The position numbers and the translations under genes are program-made. Positions 12,925-24,027 of a stretch of DNA of 64,000 nt are shown one piece after another. Under the pieces are notes generated by a model that made no database searches, was not told the origin of the DNA, and saw only the letters and a list, made by a program, of their open reading frames with translations. Numbering within the stretch: position 1 is the stretch's first letter; each line of letters begins with the position of its first letter. The stretch comes from Fratercula arctica (Eukaryota; Chordata; Aves; Charadriiformes; Alcidae): positions 10,472,001-10,536,000 of the forward strand of contig CANTUZ010000005.1 in the NCBI GenBank assembly GCA_947846985.1, written 5' to 3'.

Positions 12925-15900
12925 TGATAGTTTATGTCTGAGATACCAATTTTCTTCTTTCACACCATGCCTTCATTTTGTATTTGAAAGATTAAGTCTT
13001 CAGTAATAAAAGCAGCATCAACTAACAGGCAAACATTAAGGGACAGTGTCTTAAATAATCCCCCACAGGTTTTATTGAACAGGAAAAACTGTTCAGGAGC
13101 AGGAAAAAAAAACACCAGACCTTAGAAGTCACAAAAGTTGGCTTCATACTCAGTGTGCTGACTCCATCAGCTTTCATTGGACTCTCTTCAACACTCAGGT
13201 CCAGTGTCAAATTCTGGTTTACAGTTGCATAGATATATGCAGAACTGCAGCTAGAAAGGAGTTTGGTGGAGCTGTGGGTCCCCTTGGTAGCAGGAAGGTC
13301 CTTCGATGATCCTTCATATGTTTATTTGCAAGATCAGAGAGCTGGAATTAAGGGATGGAAAGCTAGACAAAATTGCAGCATCCAAGGGGAGATAAAAACC
13401 ACTGACTGTGGACACAGGACTCTAAATCCATGTGAGCAGTCAATAACAAAAACCACAGACCACAGGCTTGGGAATATAACAATTCTCCGCAAGCTCAATT
13501 CACTCTTAAGACTGAATTATTCAGTAAACTTTTTTTTTCCCAGTGGTGTTTGCATAAGCTGTCAAGGAATAGTTTGTCAAATTAGAATTAAAGTCAAATC
13601 AGAAGAGAAAATGTATTTTCCTCCCACTTTCTCTAGTTTTGAGGAAGCTTTCTTAAGATATATGAAAATAGCAGATGACAAGCTACAGCAGTCAGAGTCC
13701 TCTCTATTAACAACATGAAGGGTATGAAGATCAAGAAAAAAATGTTTATCAGCTATAAAGAGGTCATGAAAGTGATCCATCATCTGAAATAGCTTGTATT
13801 CATGTTACACTGTTTACAATCTTCCGGGCAGCATCTTCTACTTTGAGCTTGCATCTCTTCCTCTTCCCTAGGCAGTAAACCTTTGTCAGATGGCAACATG
13901 GGAAAAAACCAACCAAACAGAAGAATCCCACTGATGAGTACTACAGTAGACTTAGAGTAGTTGTCTTGCTTTTTCTCATAACCTTCATACAGCTCAGTCA
14001 TTATCTACACCCCTTCAATTCAATTCATAAAATGTAGCTGAGCCCCAGTTGTATCGGGACGTTGGCTGTCAGATGTATATTCCTAATCCTCTAATGCAGC
14101 ATGGCTTCTAGTGACGCTTGATTTCTAGGAGATTTTGGCATACTTTTTTTCTGCTCAATACCAGATAGACATTTCGCTTTTCCTTCAGGAGCTGCTGTGA
14201 GAAAGCAACCTACCTACCATCATTCAGAATACTCCGTAATGACATTTTAATAATTCTGACATACAAGCAGCTTGCAGGCCTCCTGCAGAGGAAAAAACAA
14301 AGCTTTGTACTATCCAGTGTTTAACACTCTTTTGATGCATTATGTTTCAAAAATCTGAACAGATATCAATAAGTGACATGTGATTCCCCATAAAAAGCCT
14401 TAAGATTTTATAAATACCATAATGAAAATATACCACCGTCCCTTCTCATGTTCCTTCATCACAGTATCTAATACTGATCTCAAAATCTTTAAACATCTCC
14501 GTGTTATTATCTATTGAAGAACAGCTGTTGAAGTTTTATAAGACATTCTCAAAAGGATGATATCACCTTTCCTTTAGTTAACACTAAGCTGTTTCTGTAT
14601 GACCTCTAGCAGCCAATGATGAGCAAAAAGCCCAGATGGGGGCATATCTATTTCCTAGCTACCCTCCCCTTAAAAGCATTCCTGAAACCTTCTGTGAAGA
14701 ATAACTAATGCATCTCAGGAATGAAGCTGCCCAGAAAAGCACCACCACACAAAAACTCAGTAGTAGTTACCCACGTTCCTATTTCTTCTATGTTCACGTA
14801 AGTGTTTTCTACTTTTCAACAGCATAAAAAGATATACTCTCTAAGAATAACAGTGAAAGCTATATGCATATATGAGGAAGAGTGAGACAGAAAGTCTGGC
14901 ACAGCCAAAACCAGAATGATTTGACAGATGTGTCAGTCTTTGATCCTACAATGGCATTTCCCTTCTCCAGCCTGGACTTCAGGTGACTGCCTTTGGTGCA
15001 ATGGCATTCTTTAACCACAGCAATGTCCTCCTCGACCTCTGCCTTTTCTTCCTAGTGTTTAATCACAGAGTTCACCCACCTTTACTTTTGGAAAAAAAAA
15101 AAAAAAAAGGCAACAAAACCTTGTTTGCCATGCTGTGTTTACTAAGTTTACTGCTCTACATGTTTCCTTGATTTCCTGAAATACACATGGCCTCTTTCTT
15201 CCCTTTTGTTAAAGAAAAAAGGATTAACATGATGAGCTATATCCACCTATTTGAGCCCAAATGTCATTCAAACAATTATAAATACATGACATAAATACTT
15301 GATAAGTTCTTGTTGCAGCGTAGCCATAATAAAAATTCTGATGCAAGTCGCCTTACTTTCTTCCAGAAAGGCATTTGTTTCATGAACGCCTTAGCTTTGA
15401 AGATGATTTCATTGCCAAGCAACCCTTGTGTTACTGCCAGAACACTGGGGAAAAGCTTTATTTCAAGAAAAGAAAGAAGAACGTGTCAGTTGATGATGAC
15501 AGAACTGTTGTAGGTCAAACAGTTAAACTTATTCTGACTCCATGTGTAGCAGGCTTGGGGATTTTTTTTCTAACTTCTGAGTACACCGTATTGTGTGAGG
15601 GCAGCTCTGAGCTAAACAGAAAAAAATAGACTTATGGTCAGTACAAGTTGTAACTCTCAAGATAAGGTTAACAGGAGCGTCCCACTGCATTATGCAATGC
15701 CCTTCTAGGACCAACATTAATTAGTACAGGATTCACCAGGGATCTCAAACATCACACGATCCCCTAAACGGACAAAATCTGCAGCTGACACAAGAGTAAA
15801 CTCACCACAACTAGGGATGCCTGCAAGAACAGAAACATGCAATCGATGGCAACAAAATGGCAGATATAATCCAGTTTTCACAAACAACCACAGGAAGGAA

Positions 15901-18460
15901 GAGTTGCATTGGCTTTGAGACACAGCAGATTACGTTTACAGCTGTTATCTCCAGAATGAGACGCGGGCGTTTGCTTATGCAGTGCACTTAGTACCTGCTC
16001 AGAGCTTTTGAGAATAGATGCCTTTGTTTACCAGCAGTGATGTCCAAACAATTTCATGGTCTTTCCTCCACCAGACCGAAAAATTTCCAACCCTCACCAT
16101 CTGCATTATAAACATCTCAGCACCTTCAAATTCCTGATATTTTAAAAAAATGAAGCAAGGTATTTTAGTTATAGGAGAAAGATAAAGAAATTACCACTTC
16201 ATCAGCAGGCTGTCCAGAGTTCACTCTGCAGCAAGCTGGAATCCCAGGCTAGCGCCGGGCTTGTGGTCCCACAGGATAAAAACCACACTCCAGTAAATGC
16301 ATTAATATCACTTTGCAGTTGATATATTTGGCTGTCCTGGACAGAGTACAGCTATAGAAGAGCACAGCCATTTAGGTCAGGGCCAAACTACCAAAATATA
16401 GCCAAATAATCTGCCTAAATGAGTCACAATGCACAAATTGTGAAGTAATTCAAAATCTGGTCACACATGATCATCTGGCTACTTGGACTGCACTTCACTG
16501 ATGTCTCTGTCAGTGGTCTTTGACAGCTCCTCTGTCTTCCCCCTTTTTTATTACATATCACCAGCATTGGCCAGGACTTGATTTTGTATTATAGATGAAA
16601 AAGTTTCTACCCCCAGAGAGTTTACAGACATATGAATAATTCACTAGCCCTCTTGAAGCTGTTTTTCCCAGGAAGGGATTCTGGTATCTTTGTTTCTACA
16701 AAGTTCTTTAAATTTTAGCCCTTCCTCACTGAAGTAAGAACAGCAGCACTGCTGAAGCCTGGTCCTTAGTTTCAGAGAAAGAGCTGTGATTGACAGTACT
16801 TCTTCAGAGTTGTCTCTCTTCCCTCCCTCCCCACATGCTTGGAGAAAGAAGCAAACCAGGCTGGTATTTCCAGCACCAAGATAAATATTTGGGCAGCATT
16901 TATTGAGACTAGTAGGACGGTTCCCCATGCTTAGATGTGAAAACATATACTTATGTCATAGAAAACTCTGGGCTTCAAAAATATGACCTCAAGAACTGTA
17001 ACAGCTACAGATCATTTTGCTATCTATTATTAATTCCTAATAACAACAAGCCAGCGTGAAAGAGTTGGCTGTTTACTGATGGAATTATACCTGGTTTATA
17101 CAATGATGTTTTACAAACATAATTTTTCTATTAAAAGTGAGGGAAAAAAAGTCATGCCTTTGAGACATAAGCAATGCCGCCAAAGAGCTAGGAGACAAGA
17201 AGTTATACCAGTAAACAACTTTTGTTGTTAACATCCACTCCATTCGCAGAATACATCTTAACTTATTCCAGTGATACACTTTTTTTCTTAAAAAAAGAAA
17301 AAAGCTTCTACTAGAAGATGTTGCTGTCTACGCTATTTCTAGAACTGTTATCACCAGTCTCTAAAGAGTAGGCTGAACAACCACACCAGTCTGAACTTTC
17401 CAAGCTCATCATGGCCTCTGATATTTGCTTTAACTATTATAAAAGGGAGAGAGAGAGGAAAAAAAATGAAGTTAAATGGAGCAACCAGTTCTCAGCTTTT
17501 CCCCTCATGACACCCACCAGCCTCCCTGCCTGCAAATCCAGAAAGCGAAGCAGCACCTTACAAATATCCTACTTGTCAGGATAAACATGCTTAATGGCAG
17601 ACGGCTTCTCAGCCTCCACCTCCTCCAAGGAAGGCTCTCCTGTCTTCCCCTCATGCTATGGCCGGGTCTCAGCTGCCCGAGATTCCTTATCGGTGCTTTA
17701 ACTCTTTCTAACCCATCGACCAGGCTAAAATATGAACCCCCTGAAGAATGCCATTCTGCCCAGAATAAATTTTTAACATTTTCCCCTCTGCTAGGCTCCC
17801 TACAGTGAGGGCACGCATTATTTATAGAGAGTAATTTCAAGACAATTAGCTGAGTGAATGGAATGATTTCTGAATAGGAGTAGGCAGTGAGACACCAAAA
17901 AGCGTATGGTATTTAAACAAACTCTTTGTTAACATTGAACGCGGAGCAGCCCAGAGGAGGTTTGGGCCCGGGTAGTGATGGAGAGGAGGAGGACGAGGAG
18001 CTGCCCATCATGACCCGCGTCCGGGACCGTCCTTCACCAGACCCTGCGCCGCTCCTCAAGTTTTCCTCCCCGCCTGTTTTCAGACCCGGCCGAGCATCCC
18101 GGCGGCTCGAGGGGGGGCTTGCAGGGGGTTCCGCCACCGGCCCCCGCTGCCGAGCGGGGCTCCGCGGGCGTGGGGCAGCCCTGCCCGCTGGGGCGGGGGG
18201 GGGGGCACGGCCGCGCCCCCTCCCGCTGCCGCCGCGGGGGAAGAGCTGCGCCAGCGCGGCTGGGCGGTCGCGGCGCCGGCCCTCCCCGCCTTCGCATTCA
18301 ACTGGTGGGACCCCCCCCACCACCACCTTCATCCGCCCGCGGCAGCGGCGCGGCGCGCAGGAGGCGGCGGGACGAAGCCGGCGGCGGGGCGGCGGAGCGG
18401 GGAGAGCGGCGGGCGGCCCGGCCCGGCCCGGCCCGGCGGGGCGGGCGCCGCTGGCGGAGG

Positions 18461-18526
18461 ATGCGGGCGGCGGCCCGGCGGCGCGGGCGGCTGCAGGAGG
18501 GCGGCGGGCAGCGGCGCGGCGCCTGA
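18461..18526 (+). other. Upstream ORF 1 in the SYT9 leader (21 codons)
   Basis: An ATG at 18461 opens a 21-codon arginine- and glycine-rich frame that ends at a TGA at 18524-18526, 41 nt before the SYT9 start codon. It has G at -3 and C at +4, a moderate start context. It matters only if transcription begins upstream of 18461, which is not known. No function is implied for the peptide. Confidence 0.4.
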
Positions 18527-18553
18527 CCGCGGGGCTCCGCTCCGCTCCCGAGG

Positions 18554-18715
18554 ATGCTGGGGGGGCGATGCCCGGCGACAGGGAGGACGAGATTTGCCAG
18601 AAAGCGCTGCAGCTGCTGGCCGAGCTGTGCTCCGTCGGGGCGGTGGAGAACGAGAACTGCCGGGATTTCATCTACTACCTGCGGGACAGAGCCCGGCCCC
18701 GCCTCAGCGACTCAG
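18554..18715 (+). other. Upstream ORF 2 overlapping the SYT9 start codon
   Basis: An ATG at 18554, 14 nt before the SYT9 start and in another frame, has A at -3, a context at least as good as the main ATG (G at -3). In the spliced transcript this frame uses the rest of exon 1 as 54 whole codons, continues into exon 2 for three codons, and stops at TAA (50328-50330). It would give a 57-residue product. Because it overlaps the main start, ribosomes using it could not simply reinitiate there, so it may lower SYT9 translation. This is inference from sequence. Confidence 0.45.
18568..18715 (+). CDS. SYT9: Synaptotagmin-9, coding exon 1 (N-terminal cysteine region)
   Basis: This exon encodes residues 1-49 plus the first base of codon 50. 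It begins MPGDREDEIC and ends DRARPRLSDS, closely like the SYT9 N-terminus I recall from mammals (MPG start, ALQLLAELC and FIYxLRDRARPRL blocks). C10, C21 and C31 match the N-terminal cysteines of the SYT3/6/9/10 group, which in that group form disulfide-linked dimers. This short segment precedes the membrane anchor and is expected on the luminal side. The start was chosen by this similarity: the frame is open upstream to at least 17926, but that part looks like CpG-island composition. The donor is CAG|GTACGG (GT at 18716-18717). Splicing to exon 2 restores an Asp codon (G+AT) and continues ISISLL. Older rodent literature calls this protein Syt V. Confidence 0.93.
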
Positions 18716-21159
18716 GTACGGCCGCCGCCGTTACAGTGGCGCGGGCGCCGGCGGCCTCCCCCGTCCCCTGGCTGCCGGAGGAGGGTGAACATGCCCAAGC
18801 ATCCCCCGGAGGCCGCGGGGCGAGGCCTGCCGGCACGGCGGGGGCTGCCCCGGGGTGCGAGCGGCCGGGGAGGGAAGAAGCGGAGGTGGGGGGGGAACGC
18901 TTCCAGGAGCCCGGGGCTGGGGGGATTTGTCCCGGTCTGGCCGGGGGGGAGGACGCTGGTCCGGGCTGGGCTGGCCGGTGCTGCGGGGTCTCGGTTAGAG
19001 GCGTCCAGCGCCCGGCTGCTGGCGGAGCTGCAGCCCCTGGCTGGGCAGCTCTCCCCGCCGGAGCCGGCTGCCAACCGCCCGAGCGCCGGCAGCGCGGGCA
19101 GCGGGCAAGGATGGCGGGTAACTTTCTGGCCAGCTGGCCCCGTGCTCGCCTCGGGTCAAGGCCGGCCCCGGAGCGGGTCGGAGCATCCCTGCCCAGCGCC
19201 GCCTCCTCCGGAGCTTGCTGCAGTGTCACAAGGCGAGGGGACTCTTCTGGTGCTCCCGTGGTCTTCCCCGTCCCTCCGGGTTTCATTGTAAAGACGGGGC
19301 GCGGGGGGGAGGGGATGTTGTAGCTCAGTTTAAAAGCAACACAATGTAACCAAACTTTCCCGTTCTGTATTTCACAAGCTTTTCTTGCATTTCTGTAGCA
19401 GATGTGGGGGCTGTAGGTCTGACGAGGTATACACTGAGTGTTTTTTTGTCTGCGTGTCTGGATTATGGTTGCCTTTTCATATCTTGGCATAACCCTCTGA
19501 TTTAAAAAACTTTAACTTAAGGAAGCTTTTTAATAAGGAAGCAGAGCTCCAGCTGCTCAAAAATGTTGAAAGATTGATGATGTTCTCTACGTCTCTGGCC
19601 ATAAGAAAAGGCAAATTGCAATTTGAAGTAGGAGTTTATTATATTTATTTTTATACCATCAAGTTAAGTTTGCTCAGTATGAGGAGAAATTTAGAGAATT
19701 AGAAGAGAAGTTAATAAACGTTTGCAGTACTGGAAAGCCTTACTGTTAGATCAGCTGATCATCACTGCACAGTATTAATTTCTTACATATGCTCCAAAAT
19801 AAATTAGTTCATTTACATAGGGCAGTCTAATGACACTCTATTCTTAAATATTTTTCTGCAATTTGGTTAGCCTGAAGTAACACTCGGAGTGCAACTTACT
19901 GACAAATGCTTGGATATGCTAAAAGGCCTGGAGGAAACAAGTAAAACTAAGAAAAAAAGCTGGGGGGAGGTGGGGAGGGAAAGATCTGCTATCACAATAA
20001 ATGAATAAGAAGTTTTCTGTCATTCAGTTCACTTTTATACAAAGCTATTTGCAGCCATTCTGGATTTTCACTCACTTAAAAATATTCAAATTAAAGTGAT
20101 TCGTGCAATGTTTGATAAGGATTCTTTAAAATTAGGCAAATTTAATTGTTTATTCATATAGGCAGATTTAATTGCTTTGTTCATATAAGCAGTAATTTTT
20201 GTGACAGACACCTGTGATTTTCTGTAATTTTCATTTACCAAGGGATCAATCACATATTTGTATATCAGGTGATTATTCCAAAAATGTCTACTTAAATCAG
20301 TGCTCACTTTGAATATTAAATTACTTGAAATGCATATGGAGACTTTAACCTCAGCTACTTGGATAACAGCTTTTCAGATTTCTTTCAGAAGCTACCGCTT
20401 TTTTCCATCAGCCTCGGGCAAAAAGAGTACCTGGCATCTGTTTGGGAGCATTTTTAAAACATGGCATGCTCAGTAAAAATTTATCACCTCTACCTAATGC
20501 TGCAAAAAAAAATTTTTTTATTTATTTCTACCTGTTTTCCTTAAACCATTATTATACAACAGCCTTCTGGTATTGTTGCAAACCTGCTCAATTACAGAGA
20601 GCAGCGGTCCCTAACCTCCGCCAGCCAATGTGCAACAACAGTGAGCAATTATGCTGCTGGCGGCATCTTCCTATTGGCCTCAATATTAACATTTTTATTT
20701 TTTGCAGCTGCAGCAAGTCTCAGAGGGTCTAGCAGGCAACACGTTATCCATAAGCCCTAACTCGGAAACCACTTCTGTAGGGTAGCAATGTCAGGAATTT
20801 ATTAATTTACCTTTTTTTATATTTCTTTGATTAAAATACATATATTGTCCCAGTAAGCTGGCTGCCCATGAGGTTTGTTTAGCTAATCCTTGGATGTGAT
20901 GGTATGGGCTGTAAGAAGACAGCATACATGACCTCCAAAAAGAAGTAATACGATTCACAATCAAAGGGGAGTACATTGACCAAATCCAGCTTGATTTACA
21001 TAGTGAGTTTCATTGACTTAGCAATGGCGAAATGGCATTTAAAAGCCCTGAGAGCTGGTCCATTCACTTTCCAGCCACTAGTGGTCTAAACACAGGGCTG
21101 TGAAGAAAAGCTGTGCTGAAAGACCGCGCCTTCTCGGAAGAATCAGGCAAAAGATGATA

Positions 21160-21206
21160 GTTATAATATAGTTATATATATATATATATATATAGTTATA
21201 TATAGA
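21160..21206. repeat. TA microsatellite
   Basis: The core is an uninterrupted TA run at about 21173-21194, followed by a second short TTATATATA block after a single G. It is flanked by other ATAG/TTATA phrases, so the tract may once have been longer. It is likely variable in length between individuals. Confidence 0.9.
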
Positions 21207-21904
21207 GGAAGAATATAAATAGTTATAGCGTTCCCCCCCTCCCCGTGTGAAAGTGATGCGTGTCAGCCAAACTGAGCAACTTCCTCTTAGGCCAGCCAAA
21301 AGAGCTATCTAAAAATGTGTACAACTCTGTGGGAGTTGAGAAGAGTGCAGCTGATTAGCTTTTGTACAGGAATTAAAGCTTTTCCCCATGTTTATAGAAG
21401 TTTTTCTCCAATAAAGTGACTACTTGCCTAAACCCAACTACATGGTGGATACAGATGCGCTGAGCAGCCAGATCCCTGGAGATCCACTTGTTTCTCGCCT
21501 GGCATCTGATGCAGTTGGCTGTGTGGCTCCCCACTGTCTGGGCATTCGGTGTGTGACTCAGACCAGGAGGGCAGGAGTGAGGGGAAAGAAGGGGACTGGA
21601 TGCTTGTGGTATGCACAGCATCTTTATTTTTCACGGAATTTGCCCTATTATGGGAAGTACAGCACAGTGCTTAGAGCATAAGTTGAGGGCTAATGAGTTC
21701 CATGTTTAATGCGCTGGTCCACTGGATTTAAAGGGTGACATGGGTGAGTCACATTTTAAAGGTTTTCAGAAAACTAAAAATGCAAATTAGGCATTTAGTG
21801 AAAAATCTTCAATTAGTTCAATAGGAGTTATATGTCAGAGCACCCTTGAAAATCCCAATAGGCATCTTGAAGCATCTAGATACCTTAATAAGCTGGATCT
21901 TTTT

Positions 21905-22035
21905 CTGTTCCACTATTCCCTATTTGTAAAATGTCGATAATATTTCTATATCATAGAAGGGGTTTTGGCATAGAAGGATTTTATGAGGGTAAATTGCTAT
22001 TAAAAGTCTGAGAATGCCAAGTATGTAATACATTC
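21905..22035 (+). mobile_element. MIR-like SINE fragment (3' half)
   Basis: CCCTATTTGTAAAATG followed by CGATAATATTTCTATATCATAG resembles the MIR stretch that runs from its CATCTGTAAAATGGGGATAATA phrase to the CTCATAGGG phrase, and a GGATT-containing stretch follows. The match is by eye to a recalled consensus and is diverged. It could also be chance similarity in AT-rich DNA. Confidence 0.4.
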
Positions 22036-22456
22036 ATAAGGGAGAATCATATGGACCTCTTAGAGATAGTCAACTGAAGACCATATTAATCATAAGGGTG
22101 TTTGAAAACAATCACTCAAGATCCTCTAATATCACCCCGTGACATCACATAATGCAAATATTGTAGATGAGGAATGGAAGTTGTTTCACTAGAAGAACTA
22201 TACCGATGTGTAAAAAAAGGAAAAAAAACCCACCAAAAACCCAACCATGAAGGGAGAAAATCTTAATGGAGAGACTGGCCATTAAAACAGGAATTAAGAC
22301 CAATAAAATTTGCATTTCCTTGTGGACTATTCTTCTAATAGATTTACCTTCCTACCTTTTGACTGAAAACCTTGGTGTGGCACGAATGAAGCCTGGCAGA
22401 AAGGGTGTCTATGTTTTTGTACCTGTGACTTTGGACTTTTTAAAAGATGGAAACTT

Positions 22457-22487
22457 GGGGGCGGGGGGGAGGGAGGGGGGAGGCGGG
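22457..22487 (+). repeat. G-rich run with G-quadruplex potential
   Basis: The + strand has five or more G blocks of at least three within about 31 bp, separated by single C or A bases, inside AT-rich intron. This fits a G-quadruplex motif on the sense strand, so it could fold in the SYT9 pre-mRNA as well as in DNA. No function is implied. Confidence 0.7.
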
Positions 22488-24011
22488 AAATCAAGAGGAA
22501 GAGTCATGATTTTGATTTAGGATAGTTTAGTTTGGCATAGAAGAGAGGAAGAATGTCTTCTGGTGGCTGGAGCTAGTGCTCTGTTCTCAGCCCACGTGGT
22601 ATATGAGTGAGAACGACACTTCCACCGTAGCTGAACTGAGCGCATCAGAGTTGCATTTCAGACATTTCAGACATCAACTTTAAAGCTTTTGCCACTAGTT
22701 GTTGTTGTAGTTCTTGTGTGTAGGAGATTCTGGGTCCTTGGGGGATTTTTTTTTGTTGTGGTGAATCTTTGTTTTTAAAAAAAGAGCTTCCCAGAGATGT
22801 CAGCAGTAGCTGCCATTGCTCTCTGTAGAACCTGATGGATTTCTGCATTGCCTTTTGTTGTAGTGTTTTGCCAGTTTTGCAGCAACTTGTGCTGCCTGCA
22901 TACCTTCCAGTGACTGCTAGATATAGCAACAGAGTGCTTAATGCACAGTTATATGTTTGCTGGCATTTGCTGAATATCAGTAAAGTTAAGTTATATAAAG
23001 GAAAAGTATAAAAGAGTTGCACACCGAGACTGCCTTACACAAAACTTCATCTCCTTAGCGCGTTCTACAGATTGAATTTTTCTTCCTTTAGTTAAAAAGT
23101 GTGCAAGCCTTTAAAACCTAGAATAAAAAATTTTAAAAGGTCAGAGGAAGTTGTTATGAACCCAAGGACTGGATAAAAAGGATGCTTACAAAGATAAGGG
23201 ATATAAAAAAGTCTAGGCCATTAATCACAATGAATTTTCATTAATGTCACAGTGGAAAAATTAATAGAAACAAAAAGTAAAGTTTCCTATGCTTTTCTGT
23301 TGTGTTGGACTGCGCATCTTGAAGTTAAGCCAGTAAGGTCTTACAATAGTCTTAATTATGTGCTTTAAAATTGATTAATAGATGCTAAACCAGAATATAT
23401 GCTGAACGTTGTGGGTATAGTGATGGCCATTAGGCATGAAGTATGCTACAGGTCGTAAGCAAGAGATCAATATTGGACAGTGACAGAAAGTCAGATTTCA
23501 GTATTTGTTGGAAGTAAAGATAGTTAACAATCGAGAAACTAAAAAAAGTGGTCATGTAAATGTGATGGATATTAAAGGAACAATATATGAGAAGGTGCAC
23601 ACGTTCTTGCAGTAGAATTTAAGAACCTTATTAATCAGTACTTCATCTTTTAATGTATACTTTAAACTTCAGGAATGAGAAAAGCACAGAGAAACAAAAA
23701 TGCCTAACTGGCATAAATGTGGCCTCCCAGCCGACCAGTGGAATGTGAGAGCCGAGGTTTTCTGTGGAGAGTATCATTCCGATAGACTGGTCACACCCTG
23801 GGAGGCTAATACTTGCACTTGAATAGTACCCCAGCAAGCTTCCCTTTAATTCAGAACTGAGTTTAAAAACAATACCTGCCTTCAGAAAGTAGTTTAATTT
23901 CTTAAGAGGGCATTTAAAAATTTTTGTAACTCGACTTACTGATTTATCCCCCCTGAACTGCCAGGAACATAACAAGCTGCAGAGTTTCATCAAGATGCTA
24001 AATACATCTAG

Positions 24012-24027
24012 ATTTATCTAGATAAAT
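24012..24027. repeat. Perfect 16-bp palindrome with GATA cores
   Basis: ATTTATCTAGATAAAT reads the same on both strands and holds two abutting, oppositely oriented GATA cores. It is short enough to be chance in an AT-rich 64 kb window. Confidence 0.6.

Larger units (their letters stand above)
1..17934. other. Non-coding upstream (5') flank of SYT9
   Basis: No gene is supported here. Open frames are short (longest 151 codons, 13263-13718), resemble no family I recognise and lack convincing splice context. The stretch is AT-rich and mostly unique-looking. What it does hold is a degenerate long-period repeat (2455-3480), a CR1 fragment (12215-12924), and short homopolymer runs such as the A run near 15091-15107. 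3600-12200 and 12930-17930 hold nothing else I can name. Distal regulatory elements for SYT9 or a neighbour could lie here but cannot be recognised by eye. Confidence 0.6.
17935..19320 (+). promoter_or_regulatory. SYT9: CpG island with SYT9 promoter and 5' leader
   Basis: Base composition changes sharply from AT-rich flank to very GC- and CpG-rich sequence near 17935 and returns to AT-rich near 19320. SYT9 exon 1 lies inside. GGGCGG-type Sp1 boxes occur near 18187, 18388 and 18438, and a CGGCC-type pentamer repeats at about 18414-18438. There is no clear TATA box next to the exon; the TTTAAA near 17910 lies at the island edge, about 650 bp upstream of the start codon. This fits a broad, TATA-less CpG promoter. 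The transcription start cannot be placed from sequence alone. All frames on both strands stay open for long distances here because stop codons are rare in GC-rich DNA. Confidence 0.8.

Noticed and set aside
13263..13718. 151-codon + strand ORF upstream of SYT9
   Set aside because: There is no recognisable domain, signal peptide or homologue, no GC or codon signal, and the length is within chance for a 64 kb window.
17913..18671. 252-codon - strand ORF and other long frames in the CpG island
   Set aside because: All frames are long here because stop codons are rare in GC-rich sequence. The products are low-complexity Ala/Pro/Arg/Gly and resemble no protein. Only the exon 1 portion of the + frame matches a known family.
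19181..19202. RE1/NRSF-like site (GAGCATCC and CCCAGCGCC halves) downstream of exon 1
   Set aside because: The right half matches well, but the half-site spacing is off by one base and the left half is weak. It is plausible for a neuronal gene but not supportable by eye.
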